Part shown: piece by piece, positions 19,001-32,048 of the stretch
How positions within the stretch are numbered: position 1 is the stretch's first letter
How the letters are laid out: every line of letters starts with the position of its first letter
Source: Scylla paramamosain
Lineage: Eukaryota > Arthropoda > Malacostraca > Decapoda > Portunidae
Assembly: GCF_035594125.1 (NCBI RefSeq)
Contig: NC_087155.1
Coordinates: 11,781,692-11,845,691 of the forward strand
Direction: 5' to 3'
Length of the DNA stretch: 64,000 bases
Notes under the pieces: generated by a model
What the model saw: only the letters and a program-made list of their open reading frames with translations
What the model was told of the DNA's origin: nothing
Database searches by the model: none
Position numbers and translations under genes: made by a program

Positions 19001-20281
19001 CAACTTGACTTAATTTCTTTCGTTCTCATGTTTTCAAATGTGCTCTAGAAGTCTACAGAAGCAGAATACTGATTTATTCTGGCGAGACAACATGACATAA
19101 AGGCGGGTCTCACATAATGCATACACGTCGGAGGCTTCACGCTGTTCGTGCCGCGGGCGGGTCATGTGATATCCTGACGTGACCAAAGCGACACGCAGGC
19201 ACGCGATAAAAAGAAAAAAAAAATATATATATATGTCAACGCCCTGGAAGAATCTGCAGCTTGTGGTCGTGCGTTGTGTGCTGTGAGCGCGTGTATATAC
19301 TTATAAATACATATGTCTCAAATATCCTTGTGTTTACTTGTGTGCATGTGTGTACAGTCACATGCGTGTGTGGGGAAATTACAAGCGTTTGTCGGTTGTG
19401 TGGCACTGCATCAGTGCGCCAGTGCTGTCTATTGGCTGGTCTAGGCGTCCGTGATTCCCCTCAGGGAGGAAAGGGCGGCGTGTGTTTGATGGATGGCGGG
19501 GAGCCTGGTGAGGTGTTATGCTTGGTGCACAGAAGCCGAGGCCACTCTAGACCAGCGCCAACAAGCTCCGCCGAATTACTTTAATTCTGCATAGGTGGCC
19601 CGACCATTCCATTACTCGATCACCTGTCCCCCGCTGTGACCGTGACCAAGTGTTTAATTTCTTTGTATACAGATGAAAAAAAAAAAAATCAACGTAAATA
19701 ACAGAGCACTATATATAAAATGTATGTTAGGAGCACATTCCAAGAAAGTAGATGAACTTTTCTAAAAAGAACCCGGGTATTTTATTTACTGAGGTGTCTC
19801 GATGCTCTCACGGAATTTCAGCAGGTAGAAAGGTGAGAGAGCATAATCAGAAAAGAAACTATTTCAAAACTCATCATAAAAATATTGAAGATAGCGACTA
19901 ATTTTTGCCTGAATAAAGTGGACAAACAAGGGACGGGGTTTAATAGGGTCTTTGTGCAGTCATGCTTTACAAGTAGAGGAGTTAACAAATTCAGAGGAAC
20001 AGTAACCACGAAAGCAGAAAAAAAAAAAAAACCAAACAAATAAAATATATACTCGTATATATGCATAAAGCGAGTAAGACGGCTATTCGTCCTGGTTGAG
20101 TAAGCAGGAAAGCGTGGTTTCCCAGCAAGTAGGGGCAGCAACGCTTGTAAAGAATTTAGTACATGAGGCAGCTTTCTTATCATCTTCGAGGCACGCTTGA
20201 GTACCCGCCGGCTGGTACAGGTGGCCTAGAACGGATATGTAATTTATGAAAAATAAAGCGTTACCAAATGTCCATTGACTT

Positions 20282-20282
<1 letters not shown>
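19001..20282. other. Unique DNA, no recognised gene
   Basis: A short (AT)n lies near 19222-19234 and an (A)nTCAA tract at 19676-19692. The 107- and 121-codon frames here show no recognisable domain. Confidence 0.5.

Positions 20283-20350
<68 letters not shown>
20283..20350 (+). repeat. (CA)n microsatellite
   Basis: 34 uninterrupted units. Confidence 0.97.
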
Positions 20351-20353
<3 letters not shown>

Positions 20354-20378
20354 CAAAAAAGATAAGCAGGAACGTATA

Positions 20379-22337
<1,959 letters not shown>

Positions 22338-22341
22338 TGAA

Positions 22342-22552
22342 CGAAGGCCGAGGTGTGGTGGTTAGCGTGCTCGGCTCACAATTTAAAGATTCCGGGTTCC
22401 AATCCTTAGCTGGGTAGAGACAATGGGATCTGACTTTTACGTTGCAGCCTCTGTTCAGCCAGCAGTGAATACGTATGGGATGTAAGTCAAGAAGTTGTGA
22501 TCTTGCTTATTTCGGCAGGATCAGGTCAGGAAACCCTACCCTCCTGTGTGTG
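22342..22552 (+). mobile_element. tRNA-derived SINE-like element
   Basis: The left part resembles a tRNA with an internal RNA polymerase III promoter. An A-box-like TGGTGGTTAGCG is at 22356-22367 and a B-box-like GGTTCCAATCC at 22395-22405, a normal spacing. A tRNA-unrelated body follows (CAGCAGTGAATACGTATGGG and ATGTAAGTCAAGAAGTTGTG). It ends in TGTGTGTG, which abuts the TAA tail of the neighbouring LINE, so the two 3' ends face each other. The sequence style matches tRNA SINEs I associate with crab genomes. I cannot name the family, and the ends are approximate. Confidence 0.72.
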
Positions 22553-24173
22553 TAATAATAATAATAATAATAAACGGTTTATTATTGAGGCAGTTGACAA
22601 ACTGAAAATGTACATAGGGGATGGGGAAAAACTTAACATTAATCCTAACGGTAAGACTAATCTAGGAGGGAAATACTAATGATTGATGGCTCGCACCATG
22701 GTGGGAATCGCACTGAGTCTGTACCGGTCCGTGCGCGGCGCCTTCAGGGGCGTTATTTTGTTGTGGTGTCTGGTGGCACGGACAGGGCGAGGCGCGTCGG
22801 GCGGCAGCATGTCTCTGAGACGCGGATGATGCAGTAGTCCCTTCCCAAACTTCTCCAGAGCCTCTCGGTGCCTGGTGGATATTCTGGACAGACTCAGGGT
22901 GGTCAGGGCTTCCTCATAGGTGGTGTATGCAGGGCCAAGGATGACCCTGCACGCCCTTTTCTGCACACTCTCTAGCTGTAGCTGTTGAGTGTGTGTGAGG
23001 GAGGAGGACCACGCTGGGGAGGCGTACATGAGTTTGGGGAGGATGAAGGTGAGGTACACCCCCCTTAACTCATCTGTCGGCGTCCCCAGCGACCTGAGTC
23101 TGCGCAGCATGTACAGCCTGTAGGTAGCTGATCTCACGGTGCTGGCGACATGCTGCTTCCAGGTCAGCTGGTCGTCCACCGTGACTCCGAGAAGCTTGGC
23201 ACATTGGACCACCTGGAGGGGGTGAGGGCCCACTGTGAGCCGGGGAGGGGGCACTGGTACAGAGGAGGTACAGAAATGCATCACCACAGTTTTGCTGTGG
23301 TTGATGGTCATCCTGCTCTCCTCTGTCCACGTCTGCAGTCGCTCCAGAATTGCTTGCAGTGGCGAGTAGTCCGGGTTCTTGTTGGAAACTGGGACGCCCA
23401 CGGTGCAGTCGTCCACATACTTCCAGCGATGGGGGGTGTCGGTGAGGGCGTCGTTGATGAGGAGGAGGAAGCATAGAGGACCCATCTTGGTCCCCTGGGG
23501 GACTCCACATGTCAGCTGTTGGAAATTAGAGACAGAGCCCTGATAGCGAACGGCCTGACGTCTCCCTGTGAGGAAGTCGGCTAGCCACGCTATCAGATTA
23601 GGAGGGAGACCCAGACTTACTGCCTTGCTGATGACAACAGTGTGATCAACTAGATCAAAGGCTTTTTTGAAGTCGACAAAAGCAACAGCTAGAGAGGTGT
23701 TTCGCTTGTCCAGGTGGCTGTGGATGAATTCAAGGAAGCTGGTCAGGTAATGTGAGGTGGAGGTGGCTTTAATATTTCCGAATTGTCTGATATCCACGGT
23801 GTTACAAATTTTGGTGTATGCCCAGTCATATACAAAATCTTCACAAATAAGGCTAGGGATGGGGGTGATAGAGACTGGCCTGAGGTCATTGAGTGACTGA
23901 GGACTGGAAGTTTTGGGGATGGGAGTGACATAAGATGTCTTCCAGTCCGCGGGGCAAGAGTGTTGGGAGAGTGAGGCGTTTATTATGGAGCATAGCGGTG
24001 TTGCTAGCTCTACAGCAAATTCCTTGTAAATTTTTATAGGAAGGTCAGTGGGTGTGGTGGATCTTGGTTTAAATTTAAGTATTCTCTTAAAAACATCCAT
24101 CGCCTGGACAGTGTGTGGAGGGGAGGGAGCGGGCAGATAGGCAGGAAGCGGAGTGGTGTGGAGGGGAGGAAAG
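22545..24173 (-). mobile_element. LINE-type (non-LTR) retrotransposon, 5'-truncated
   Basis: About 1.63 kb on the minus strand. The 3' end on the plus strand is TGTGTGTG followed by seven TAA units (22553-22573) and ACGGTTTATTATT, so the element ends in (ATT)n and not poly(A). The coding part starts abruptly at 24172, next to a GT array (24174-24199). Neither the N-terminal endonuclease nor a 5' UTR is present, so this is a 5'-truncated insertion. No terminal repeats or integrase are seen, consistent with target-primed reverse transcription. The clade is unresolved: the YVDD sequence and the microsatellite tail argue against RTE and L1, and CR1/L2/Daphne- or I/R1-like groups are possible. The near-identical short copy at 14075-14623 implies recent activity of the family. 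Confidence 0.93.
22676..24172 (-). CDS. Reverse transcriptase of non-LTR retrotransposon (partial ORF2)
   Basis: An open frame of 498 residues belongs to the element. A further 65 codons upstream are only a GT array and a CAT/CCA repeat, so the ATG at 24367 is not a genuine start. The enzyme copies element RNA into DNA at a nicked target. Visible blocks: entry region WKTSYVTPIPK and DLRPVSITPIPS; motif A FVDFKKAFD (23654-23680, catalytic Asp); motif B GVPQG (23492-23506); motif C YVDD (23408-23419, catalytic Asp pair); and the thumb-side LLGVTVDDQLTWKQHV. A C-terminal region with WSSSLTHTQQLQLESVQKRA follows. It ends at INH and a stop. All RT motifs are intact. The endonuclease domain expected upstream is missing by truncation, so the copy is probably not autonomous. 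Confidence 0.92.
   Translation of the reverse strand, partial: FPPLHTTPLPAYLPAPSPPHTVQAMDVFKRILKFKPRSTTPTDLPIKIYKEFAVELATPLCSIINASLSQHSCPADWKTSYVTPIPKTSSPQSLNDLRPVSITPIPSLICEDFVYDWAYTKICNTVDIRQFGNIKATSTSHYLTSFLEFIHSHLDKRNTSLAVAFVDFKKAFDLVDHTVVISKAVSLGLPPNLIAWLADFLTGRRQAVRYQGSVSNFQQLTCGVPQGTKMGPLCFLLLINDALTDTPHRWKYVDDCTVGVPVSNKNPDYSPLQAILERLQTWTEESRMTINHSKTVVMHFCTSSVPVPPPRLTVGPHPLQVVQCAKLLGVTVDDQLTWKQHVASTVRSATYRLYMLRRLRSLGTPTDELRGVYLTFILPKLMYASPAWSSSLTHTQQLQLESVQKRACRVILGPAYTTYEEALTTLSLSRISTRHREALEKFGKGLLHHPRLRDMLPPDAPRPVRATRHHNKITPLKAPRTDRYRLSAIPTMVRAINH

Positions 24174-24199
<26 letters not shown>
24174..24199 (+). repeat. (GT)13 at the LINE 5' junction
   Basis: Short GT array immediately next to the truncated 5' end of the LINE. 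It is interpreted as the insertion target or its remnant. Confidence 0.9.
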
Positions 24200-24204
<5 letters not shown>

Positions 24205-24295
24205 CTCCAAAACACCACAAATGGTCTGCGTCACACTTCGAGGGGTGAACTAGTCGATGTATAAGAAAGAAATATAACAGAAGATAAGTGATCAC

Positions 24296-24366
24296 TAATG
24301 CCATCACTACCACCACCACCTCTAAAACCACCACCATCATCGCCACCATCAACATCAGCATCATCA
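24296..24366 (-). repeat. Degenerate CAT/CCA trinucleotide repeat
   Basis: Imperfect CCA, CAT and ATC triplets. On the minus strand it gives an M/V-rich false N-terminal extension of the LINE reading frame. Confidence 0.8.
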
Positions 24367-24369
24367 ATA

Positions 24370-25027
24370 ACCTTTTTAGACCAATCTACTTTAAAATAAG
24401 CAAATAAGTGTTATGCTTTCACAGACACAAGTTAGAACATTGCCCCTTTAGACTCATAAATTAATTAATTGTGTTACATTCATCAATAATTCCCACGTCA
24501 AGTAATGGGAATCCAGTTCAGTACATATTCTCAGTTCACGGCAGACTACACTATTACATTACCGTACTATTATTTACATAACGTATCTCAGCAAAGACTC
24601 AGCACCGGAGGAAAGGATCAGAATCACCTTATCGTACTTCCCCGTCCTCCTCAAATGGAATCTAATACAACATAACCTTTTAATGTATTTCCTGCTCCTG
24701 ATACGCTGGAACTAATGCTGCTGAGGTTGGTAGTGTGCTTGGTAATGTGTAATATTTATAGTGAATGAGACTTTGCAGTGAGATGCAAGGGGGGCTAGGG
24801 ATTTGAAAGGCGGGGGTGAGGAAGGCATGCGAGAAAGGAGAGCAGAGCAGTGACCAGACGGAGGGAAGGAAGCAGTCAGGCATGCGAGGATGGGGGCGAG
24901 ACGGAAGGGAAGACAGGAAGCACAGCGGAGAGGTTAGACAGGAAGGCAAGTATAAGTGTAGGATATGAGGGAGTAAAGGTAGGTAAGGATGGGAGACACA
25001 GAGGAGCGAGTGTACTGTAGTGAGTAA
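24370..25027. other. Unique DNA becoming purine-rich, no gene seen
   Basis: AT-rich to about 24700, then G/A-rich. The minus-strand frame 24680-25123 is S/L/P-rich and reflects this composition. Confidence 0.5.
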
Positions 25028-25290
25028 AGGATGGTAAGATGAGTCAGCTGTGATAAGTGAGAAAGGGAGGCAGGGATGAGTCAGGGAGGTGAGGCAGGAG
25101 GATGAGACAGCTGAGTGAGGCAAGAGGGTGAGGCGGCAGTATGAGGGAGAGCGGCGAGGTGGCGAGGCGGCGGGGAGAAGCAGGGAGGCGAGGCAGCGGG
25201 ATGAGGCAGGGTGATTAAGGATGGGAGCGAGTCAGAGAAGCGAGGCAGTCACTGGAGTGAGGCAGGGAGGGAAGGCAGCGGAGAGAGGCA
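25028..25290 (+). repeat. Degenerate GAGGCAG-type minisatellite
   Basis: At least ten imperfect iterations of a GYGAGGCAGSRGGAT-like unit, 12-20 bp long, with variable spacing. It is too diverged to give an exact period. Confidence 0.65.
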
Positions 25291-25325
25291 GTTTGGTAAT
25301 GGACTTGGCGTTCCTGGTGGGTCTG

Positions 25326-25328
<3 letters not shown>

Positions 25329-25382
<54 letters not shown>
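25329..25382 (+). repeat. (CA)n microsatellite
   Basis: 27 uninterrupted AC units. Confidence 0.97.
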
Positions 25383-25385
<3 letters not shown>

Positions 25386-25537
25386 CGAGTTTCCTAATGC
25401 ATAATTAAATTTTTTTTTTGAGAGAAAAGCCTAAAATGAAGAAGGGGAAGGAAAGTCCCCAAGACTGGAGACGTAACTGTCAATTATTAATTTCATTGAA
25501 AATTGAGGAAGTTACATAAACTTATGTTGAAGTTTTT

Positions 25538-25538
<1 letters not shown>

Positions 25539-25580
<42 letters not shown>
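25539..25580 (+). repeat. (GT)n microsatellite
   Basis: 21 uninterrupted units. It is complementary to the CA array about 160 bp upstream. Confidence 0.97.
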
Positions 25581-25582
<2 letters not shown>

Positions 25583-26051
25583 ACGAGGGCGCACATGTAA
25601 TTTTTATATAATTAGAGGATTATCCAATTTTATTTAGCCTTTGCTTTAAAGTCACCCGCGTGGATGGTGAATAATTTCAGGAATTAATGTAGGTTGTCAC
25701 GGAACTAATAGCTGTGTTTATTTGTTTAATTAAATGCCATGGCGTTTGTCTGCGTCACTCTTTTTCTGGATAATCTCGCAAAGGTTAAAACTCAGTCAAT
25801 CTACGTGTCCATCATTCTGTCTGCCGCTGCCTGCACGAATGTATCTGTGTCGGTGTGTGCGCTTCTCTTGGTGTCTTTGTCTCTGGTCTGCATGTTTCTT
25901 TCTCTTTTTGTTTTGTTTTTTTTATACTCTTTATTTATCTTCACTCTCCTATTTTTCTTCTCCTGTATTGCTTTGTCTTTTACTTTTGTATATTTTTTTC
26001 TCTCTGGCGTGTTTTTTCACTGTTCTCTCTTCGTCTTTATTTGCTAGTTTG

Positions 26052-26054
<3 letters not shown>
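25581..26054. other. T-rich unique DNA, no gene seen
   Basis: The hydrophobic F/L/S/C frames here come from T-rich composition and run into the following GT array. Confidence 0.5.
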
Positions 26055-26117
<63 letters not shown>

Positions 26118-26119
26118 TA

Positions 26120-26215
<96 letters not shown>
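26055..26215 (+). repeat. (GT)30 / (CT)46 compound microsatellite
   Basis: GT to 26114, a 9-base gap (AATTATCTG), then TC from 26124 to 26215. Confidence 0.97.

Positions 26216-27337
<1,122 letters not shown>

Positions 27338-27394
<57 letters not shown>
27338..27394 (+). repeat. (CA)n microsatellite
   Basis: About 28 uninterrupted units. Confidence 0.97.
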
Positions 27395-27397
<3 letters not shown>

Positions 27398-27550
27398 AAC
27401 ACACATTCCGCTCGCTAGTTTCTGGAAAGAGGAAAACATTTATACCTTTTTGGCAATTATTTTCACCTGATTAGCATAGTTCATTTCCATAGTCTCATGC
27501 TGGGCTCGCCTTGCCTCTCTTTCCCTCCTCCGCCCCCCGTAGACCACGCC

Positions 27551-27656
27551 AGGTCATTTCAGGTCGTCCGTTGGGGTCGCCAAGTCTCTCCCTGGGTCAC
27601 CTGGGGCCGTGATCACCATATCAGGTCAACAGGTCAACAGTCATTATGGTGTGGGT
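27551..27656 (+). promoter_or_regulatory. Cluster of AGGTCA-like half-sites
   Basis: AGGTCA at 27551 and AGGTCG at 27561 form a direct repeat with spacer 4. GGGTCG follows at 27574 and GGGTCA at 27594. AGGTCA at 27623 and 27631 form a direct repeat with spacer 2, and a GGGTCG follows near 27652. Such direct repeats are the form bound by nuclear receptor dimers. Function is inference only and no gene is attached. Confidence 0.32.
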
Positions 27657-27965
27657 CGAGTATTGTTGGGGGTCGTGGGGGAATTAGTGAGTTTTGTGGT
27701 TTGAAGGGCTCGAGGGGTAAAGGAAACTGTTTGGATTGGTTCCGTCTCATGGTGGTTTAGGATGGCCGTGGGACAGAAAGGGGAGGGGAGAGGAGAGGGG
27801 AGGATCAAGCCATACACACCACAGGAACACCCTTGTGCCTTTCTTTCTCTTTCTTTCCCATTCCTCCTTCCCTCCATCCGCCTCTTTAAGCAGTTGTCTC
27901 CTTCCTTGCTTTGTTCTTGTTCGCTGTTTAAATGTACTTAAAGTGGAGGCCTGGCACGTGACTAT

Positions 27966-27969
27966 TCTC

Positions 27970-28063
<94 letters not shown>
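27966..28063 (+). repeat. (CT)n microsatellite
   Basis: About 48 units with a single G variant at 27977. Confidence 0.97.
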
Positions 28064-28064
<1 letters not shown>

Positions 28065-29041
28065 AAAGGTTTTATTGTAAAGGAATTCATATAAAAGATG
28101 TTCGTAATACAGATAAAACGCCGCCGCCTGGGAAGAAAGCAAGCGTATCCAGGGAGGAATAAAAAAAAAAAATCAAGCGTCCCTTATTGCCTAATCTAAT
28201 AATGTCAGTTTCGGTGCCGATAAACACATAAAATTTTATTGTTAACTAATAAATATGCTGACGTTCTATGTATCTAGCAATTTGACGCATTTAAAAGACA
28301 AAAAAAAAAAAAAAAAACTTGTGGAACTCTTCGGAACAGGCAAACGGATCCTCACGAAACAGGCGAAGGTTCACAATGCTATTTTATTTGTGTCGGAGGC
28401 GAGGCAGCCAGATGGGGACGCAGATGCCGACAGCGAGGCCAGACACCCGCGGCCTGCCATCCTGCTTCCTGATTGGCCACAGCGCTTTCCTTGGTCAGCC
28501 ATGCACGGAGGAGGAAGAGGAGCAGCGAGGAATGAAGGGAGAGAGAAATGGAGGGGTAGGAAGAACGAACGGTAAAGAAAGAAAGAGAGGAGACAGAGAA
28601 ACAGAGAAGGAAGCTCCGAGGTCACAGTAATAGAACAATGACCCCCTCTTGCGGTATTCCTGAAAGCACAAATCTGTGGTCCACCGAGTTATGGGTACAA
28701 AATTCTCTCCCTTATTTTTTAGTCTCTTAAACTTATCCACACTAATATATAACTTCCAGGCGCCTGATATCCAGAACGGCATCACACCACCAACTTTTTT
28801 CTTCTCACTCCCGCACTTCAAGATTAAATTTTAAAGGCGTCAGGGTAGCAGTAGGAGGAGATATTGACGATGGGTTGATGAAATTTGGCTCATCCAGGTA
28901 TTTCTGCCATACGGTGACGCGACTTGAGGTTCGTCCCACGGGAGCGATGAGGCGAGGGTGGGTGGAGAGGCGGTGATGATACTCGTAAGTGAGGGACGGA
29001 GAGTGGCAGCTGAGGGTTGGGTTGTAAGGGTGTAGAGGTGT
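28064..29041. other. Unique DNA, no recognised gene
   Basis: Contains an (A)nTCAA tract at 28161-28176 and a 19-base A run near 28300-28318. Frames of about 100 codons at 28255-28630 are not recognisable. Confidence 0.5.
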
Positions 29042-29272
29042 GGGTGGTGTGAGGTGGAGAAGCAGGGCAAGACTGTGTCCTCTTTACTACCCTACATCTC
29101 TTATGACATAGCTGAAAAGTGTGTCTTGTCACAAATAGCCTCGGATGTAAGGAGAGACGAGGGTGGTGTGAGGTAGAGAAGCAGGATGAGACTGTGTAAA
29201 TCCTTTCTCTTTACTAACTAACGTCCTTTAGCTTAATAAAATACTGCATCTTATCACAAATAGTCTTATGAA
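29042..29272 (+). repeat. ~119-bp diverged tandem duplication
   Basis: GGGTGGTGTGAGG begins both copies, at 29042 and 29161. Shared blocks include GAGAAGCAGG, GACTGTGT, CTCTTTACTA and TCACAAATAG. The copies differ by many substitutions and small indels, so the duplication is old. Confidence 0.85.
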
Positions 29273-29408
29273 CTCTCTCGCTGTTTGTTCTTCCTTTATG
29301 TTTCTTTGTGATAGAGCAGGTGGGAATATGAGGATGGCGAAGAGTGGGTGAGCAAGGTGAAGGTGGCAAGGATGGCCATGGGAAGGAAGGGGTGGCCGCG
29401 TGTCACTG

Positions 29409-29480
29409 GGCGAGGGATCCTGGTGAGGAGTCCTGGTGAGGGGTCCCGGTGAGTGGGTCCTAATGAGTGGTCTAGTTGAG
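29409..29480 (+). repeat. 13-14 bp minisatellite, 5 units
   Basis: Five imperfect units of TCCTGGTGAGGGG. The minus-strand frame reading PGPLTRTPHQDPS is its translation. Confidence 0.85.
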
Positions 29481-30385
29481 GGGCAGCAGTGACGGGATCT
29501 TGATATACGGGCTATTGGTGGTCTGACCGTCACCGCACACACCCCGGCACGCGTCTGCGCTGAGGCCAGGACCCGGGGTGCACGTGTCTTGTTCTGGGTG
29601 TTTATGTTGTTGTTAATAATGTTTTCATTGTGATGATAGTAGCAACAGTAGCAGTGGTGGTGGTGGTGGTGGTAGTAGTAGTAGTATTGATTGTTGTTGT
29701 AGTAGTAGTAGTAGCACTAACAGCAGCAACAGTAATAATAATGATCATCGTTGTTGGTGGTGGCGGTGGTTTTTCTTTCACTTGGCTCAGATGTCTTACT
29801 TTTGATAGTAAAAGTGCTTCATTTAATTAGTTTCTTCATCTTGCTCCTCCTCCTCCTTCTCCACGCAGGATCCATTTCTGTTTGCTCTTCCTTCGTGATC
29901 CTTTGTGGTTCTCTGTATCCCTCCCCTCCTCATCAGCGTTGCCACTCTCGTCCCCTAAGGCAGTCGTCCCGTTCCTTTGCTAAAAACTTCTAACATGGAC
30001 GAGAATATGCCACTTTGAGTAGTTCTAACATACACACGATGCCTCTTCCTCGATAACCACGCTCCTCCCCCTTGCCTCACTCCGTTGTGTCTTTTATTTG
30101 TTTAATTTATCACCCATGCTTCGTTGGGCTACAGCAAATTTGTAGCCTCACCTGAAACACGATACATCTCCACACTTTAAGGTGCAGGTTTCTTGTAATA
30201 CGATCAGTTTTAATTAAGTGAAACGGAGGGAGGTTGAGATAGTGAGGGAAGACAGGCAGGGAGAGGCGGCCCAGGAAAAGAGAGGCGGTGGAAGAGAGAG
30301 AAAGAGAAAGAGAGAGAGGCAGGCAGGAGGAAAGAAGGTAGACATGTTCCCACTCAGACACCGTTGTAAGGGAACCCCTGGCCAC
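29481..30385. other. Unique DNA with GGT/TAG patches
   Basis: GGT and TAG triplets with GTT lie at about 29655-29770. A G/A-rich stretch runs from 30225 to 30330. No recognised gene. Confidence 0.5.
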
Positions 30386-30419
30386 TGACCCGTCCTGACC
30401 TCCTGCCTTGACCTGACCT
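30386..30419 (-). promoter_or_regulatory. Cluster of TGACCT (AGGTCA) half-sites
   Basis: TGACCC at 30386 and TGACCT at 30396 have spacer 4. TGACCT at 30409 and 30414 overlap by one base, the same 5-base period as the cluster at 1156. On the minus strand these read AGGTCA direct repeats. Confidence 0.28.
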
Positions 30420-30910
30420 CACCCACAACCTCTCCTCTCTCGTTTGTGGGAATTATCGACTAGATCGTGAACTCTTAGCAGCAGGAGGAGGAGGAGGAGG
30501 AGAAGCAGCAGCAGTAATAGGAGGAGGAAAGGGAGAAAAAATAGACGGAAGAAGCGGCGATGCGGTGAGAGAGGGAGGAGCAAGGAGGCAACAGCGGTAG
30601 TGGGGAAGAAAAACAGAGAATAAAGAAAGAATGTAAAAAACGAACGGGAGAACACGAATCTGAAAAAAAGAAATGGTGAAAAGAGAAGAGAAATTGGATG
30701 AGAAAGGAAGACACAAGAAGAAGAAAAAAAAAATAGAATCTTAGATATGAGCCACACCGTCGTCACTGGTGTAGGTCGCCTTGCCACTGATGAAAGAATG
30801 ACAGGCGCGAGGCGAGACACGACACTGATGAGGCATGCGAGGAACGGGAATACTTGGCAACCCTAAGCCTCCTCCACGGCGAATCAGAAGGCATCAGTTC
30901 CTCTCATCTC

Positions 30911-30911
<1 letters not shown>
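30420..30911 (+). other. Purine-rich unique DNA
   Basis: GGA and GAA triplets with A-rich DNA, about 30478-30735. Minus-strand L/F/S frames are compositional. Confidence 0.6.

Positions 30912-30992
<81 letters not shown>
30912..30992 (+). repeat. (CT)n microsatellite
   Basis: About 40 uninterrupted units. Confidence 0.97.
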
Positions 30993-30994
<2 letters not shown>

Positions 30995-31253
30995 GTTTCA
31001 TGCACGCTCTGCCTTTATCGTCCTGCGGGCCACGGCGCCAAGATAGACACGCTTTTATGTTGCATTACGAAGTACACGTTCAGGTTCGAAGATAAATAAA
31101 GTGGCTCAGAACATTCGGCTCTTATCTGCGAGGCCAATGGTTCCTGATGGAAGAGTCGATGCACGAGGGAAGGGGGAGAAGAGGAAAGCTGGGAAGAAAG
31201 AAATATACGGACAGGATCATACAAACACTGAAAACAATCAAACAAGCTTTTTT

Positions 31254-31354
<101 letters not shown>

Positions 31355-31383
31355 CTTTATTAATAGCTCTAGCAGCAGCAACA

Positions 31384-31395
31384 GTAGTAGTAAGT

Positions 31396-31460
<65 letters not shown>
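31384..31460 (+). repeat. (TAG)n microsatellite
   Basis: TAG units with an early TAAGTAAG interruption. Degenerate TAG/CAG continues to about 31520. Confidence 0.94.
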
Positions 31461-31461
<1 letters not shown>

Positions 31462-31716
31462 CAGCAGAAGTAGTTGTAATAATAGTATTAGTGTAGTAGT
31501 GGTGATGGTAGTAGTAGCGACAGTCCAACAGCAGTACCTTTTGTGACAGAGCAATAAGCCTCCTGATGTCTCTTTCTTTGTTAAATCCAAGTCAATCCTC
31601 TTACACCTCTTGCTGCACCTCCTTTTCCTCACCCTTCTCTTACTCCTTCTCCTCCTGATTCTATTTCTCCTAATTCTGCTCCTCATGCATCTGCAATACG
31701 CTTTGAGCACTTCCCC

Positions 31717-31719
<3 letters not shown>

Positions 31720-31774
<55 letters not shown>
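31720..31774 (+). repeat. (CA)n microsatellite
   Basis: About 27 uninterrupted units. Confidence 0.97.
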
Positions 31775-31776
<2 letters not shown>

Positions 31777-31917
31777 ACTCAGTGCTTCAAAGCGTCTAAA
31801 TAATTCGTGCGCGATATGCCTCAACATAACTCATTTCATACATCACCCTAAATCTAACAGTATACGTGCTACAGCTCTCCAAGCCACGCCGCGGGGAGGG
31901 GAGTGCTCTGGTTGCGT

Positions 31918-31918
<1 letters not shown>

Positions 31919-31950
<32 letters not shown>
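31919..31950 (+). repeat. (CA)16 microsatellite
   Basis: Sixteen units. A (CATA)n patch follows at about 32011-32048. Confidence 0.95.
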
Positions 31951-31952
<2 letters not shown>

Positions 31953-32048
31953 ATACATCAAGCTGAGTAACAACAAATAAGACTGAATACACATGGAAGG
32001 AACGCTCTGCATGGATATACATACATGCATACATACATACATACATAC

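Noticed and set aside
18715..19029. 104-codon minus frame with YTWQSLYTRGSPCIHV repeats
   Set aside because: Translation of the 20-bp minisatellite. No start context or flanking coding signal.
24200..24367. Upstream ATG and 56-residue M/V-rich extension of the LINE frame
   Set aside because: Encoded by a CAT/CCA repeat and flanking DNA beyond the element's GT junction. It is not part of the reverse transcriptase.
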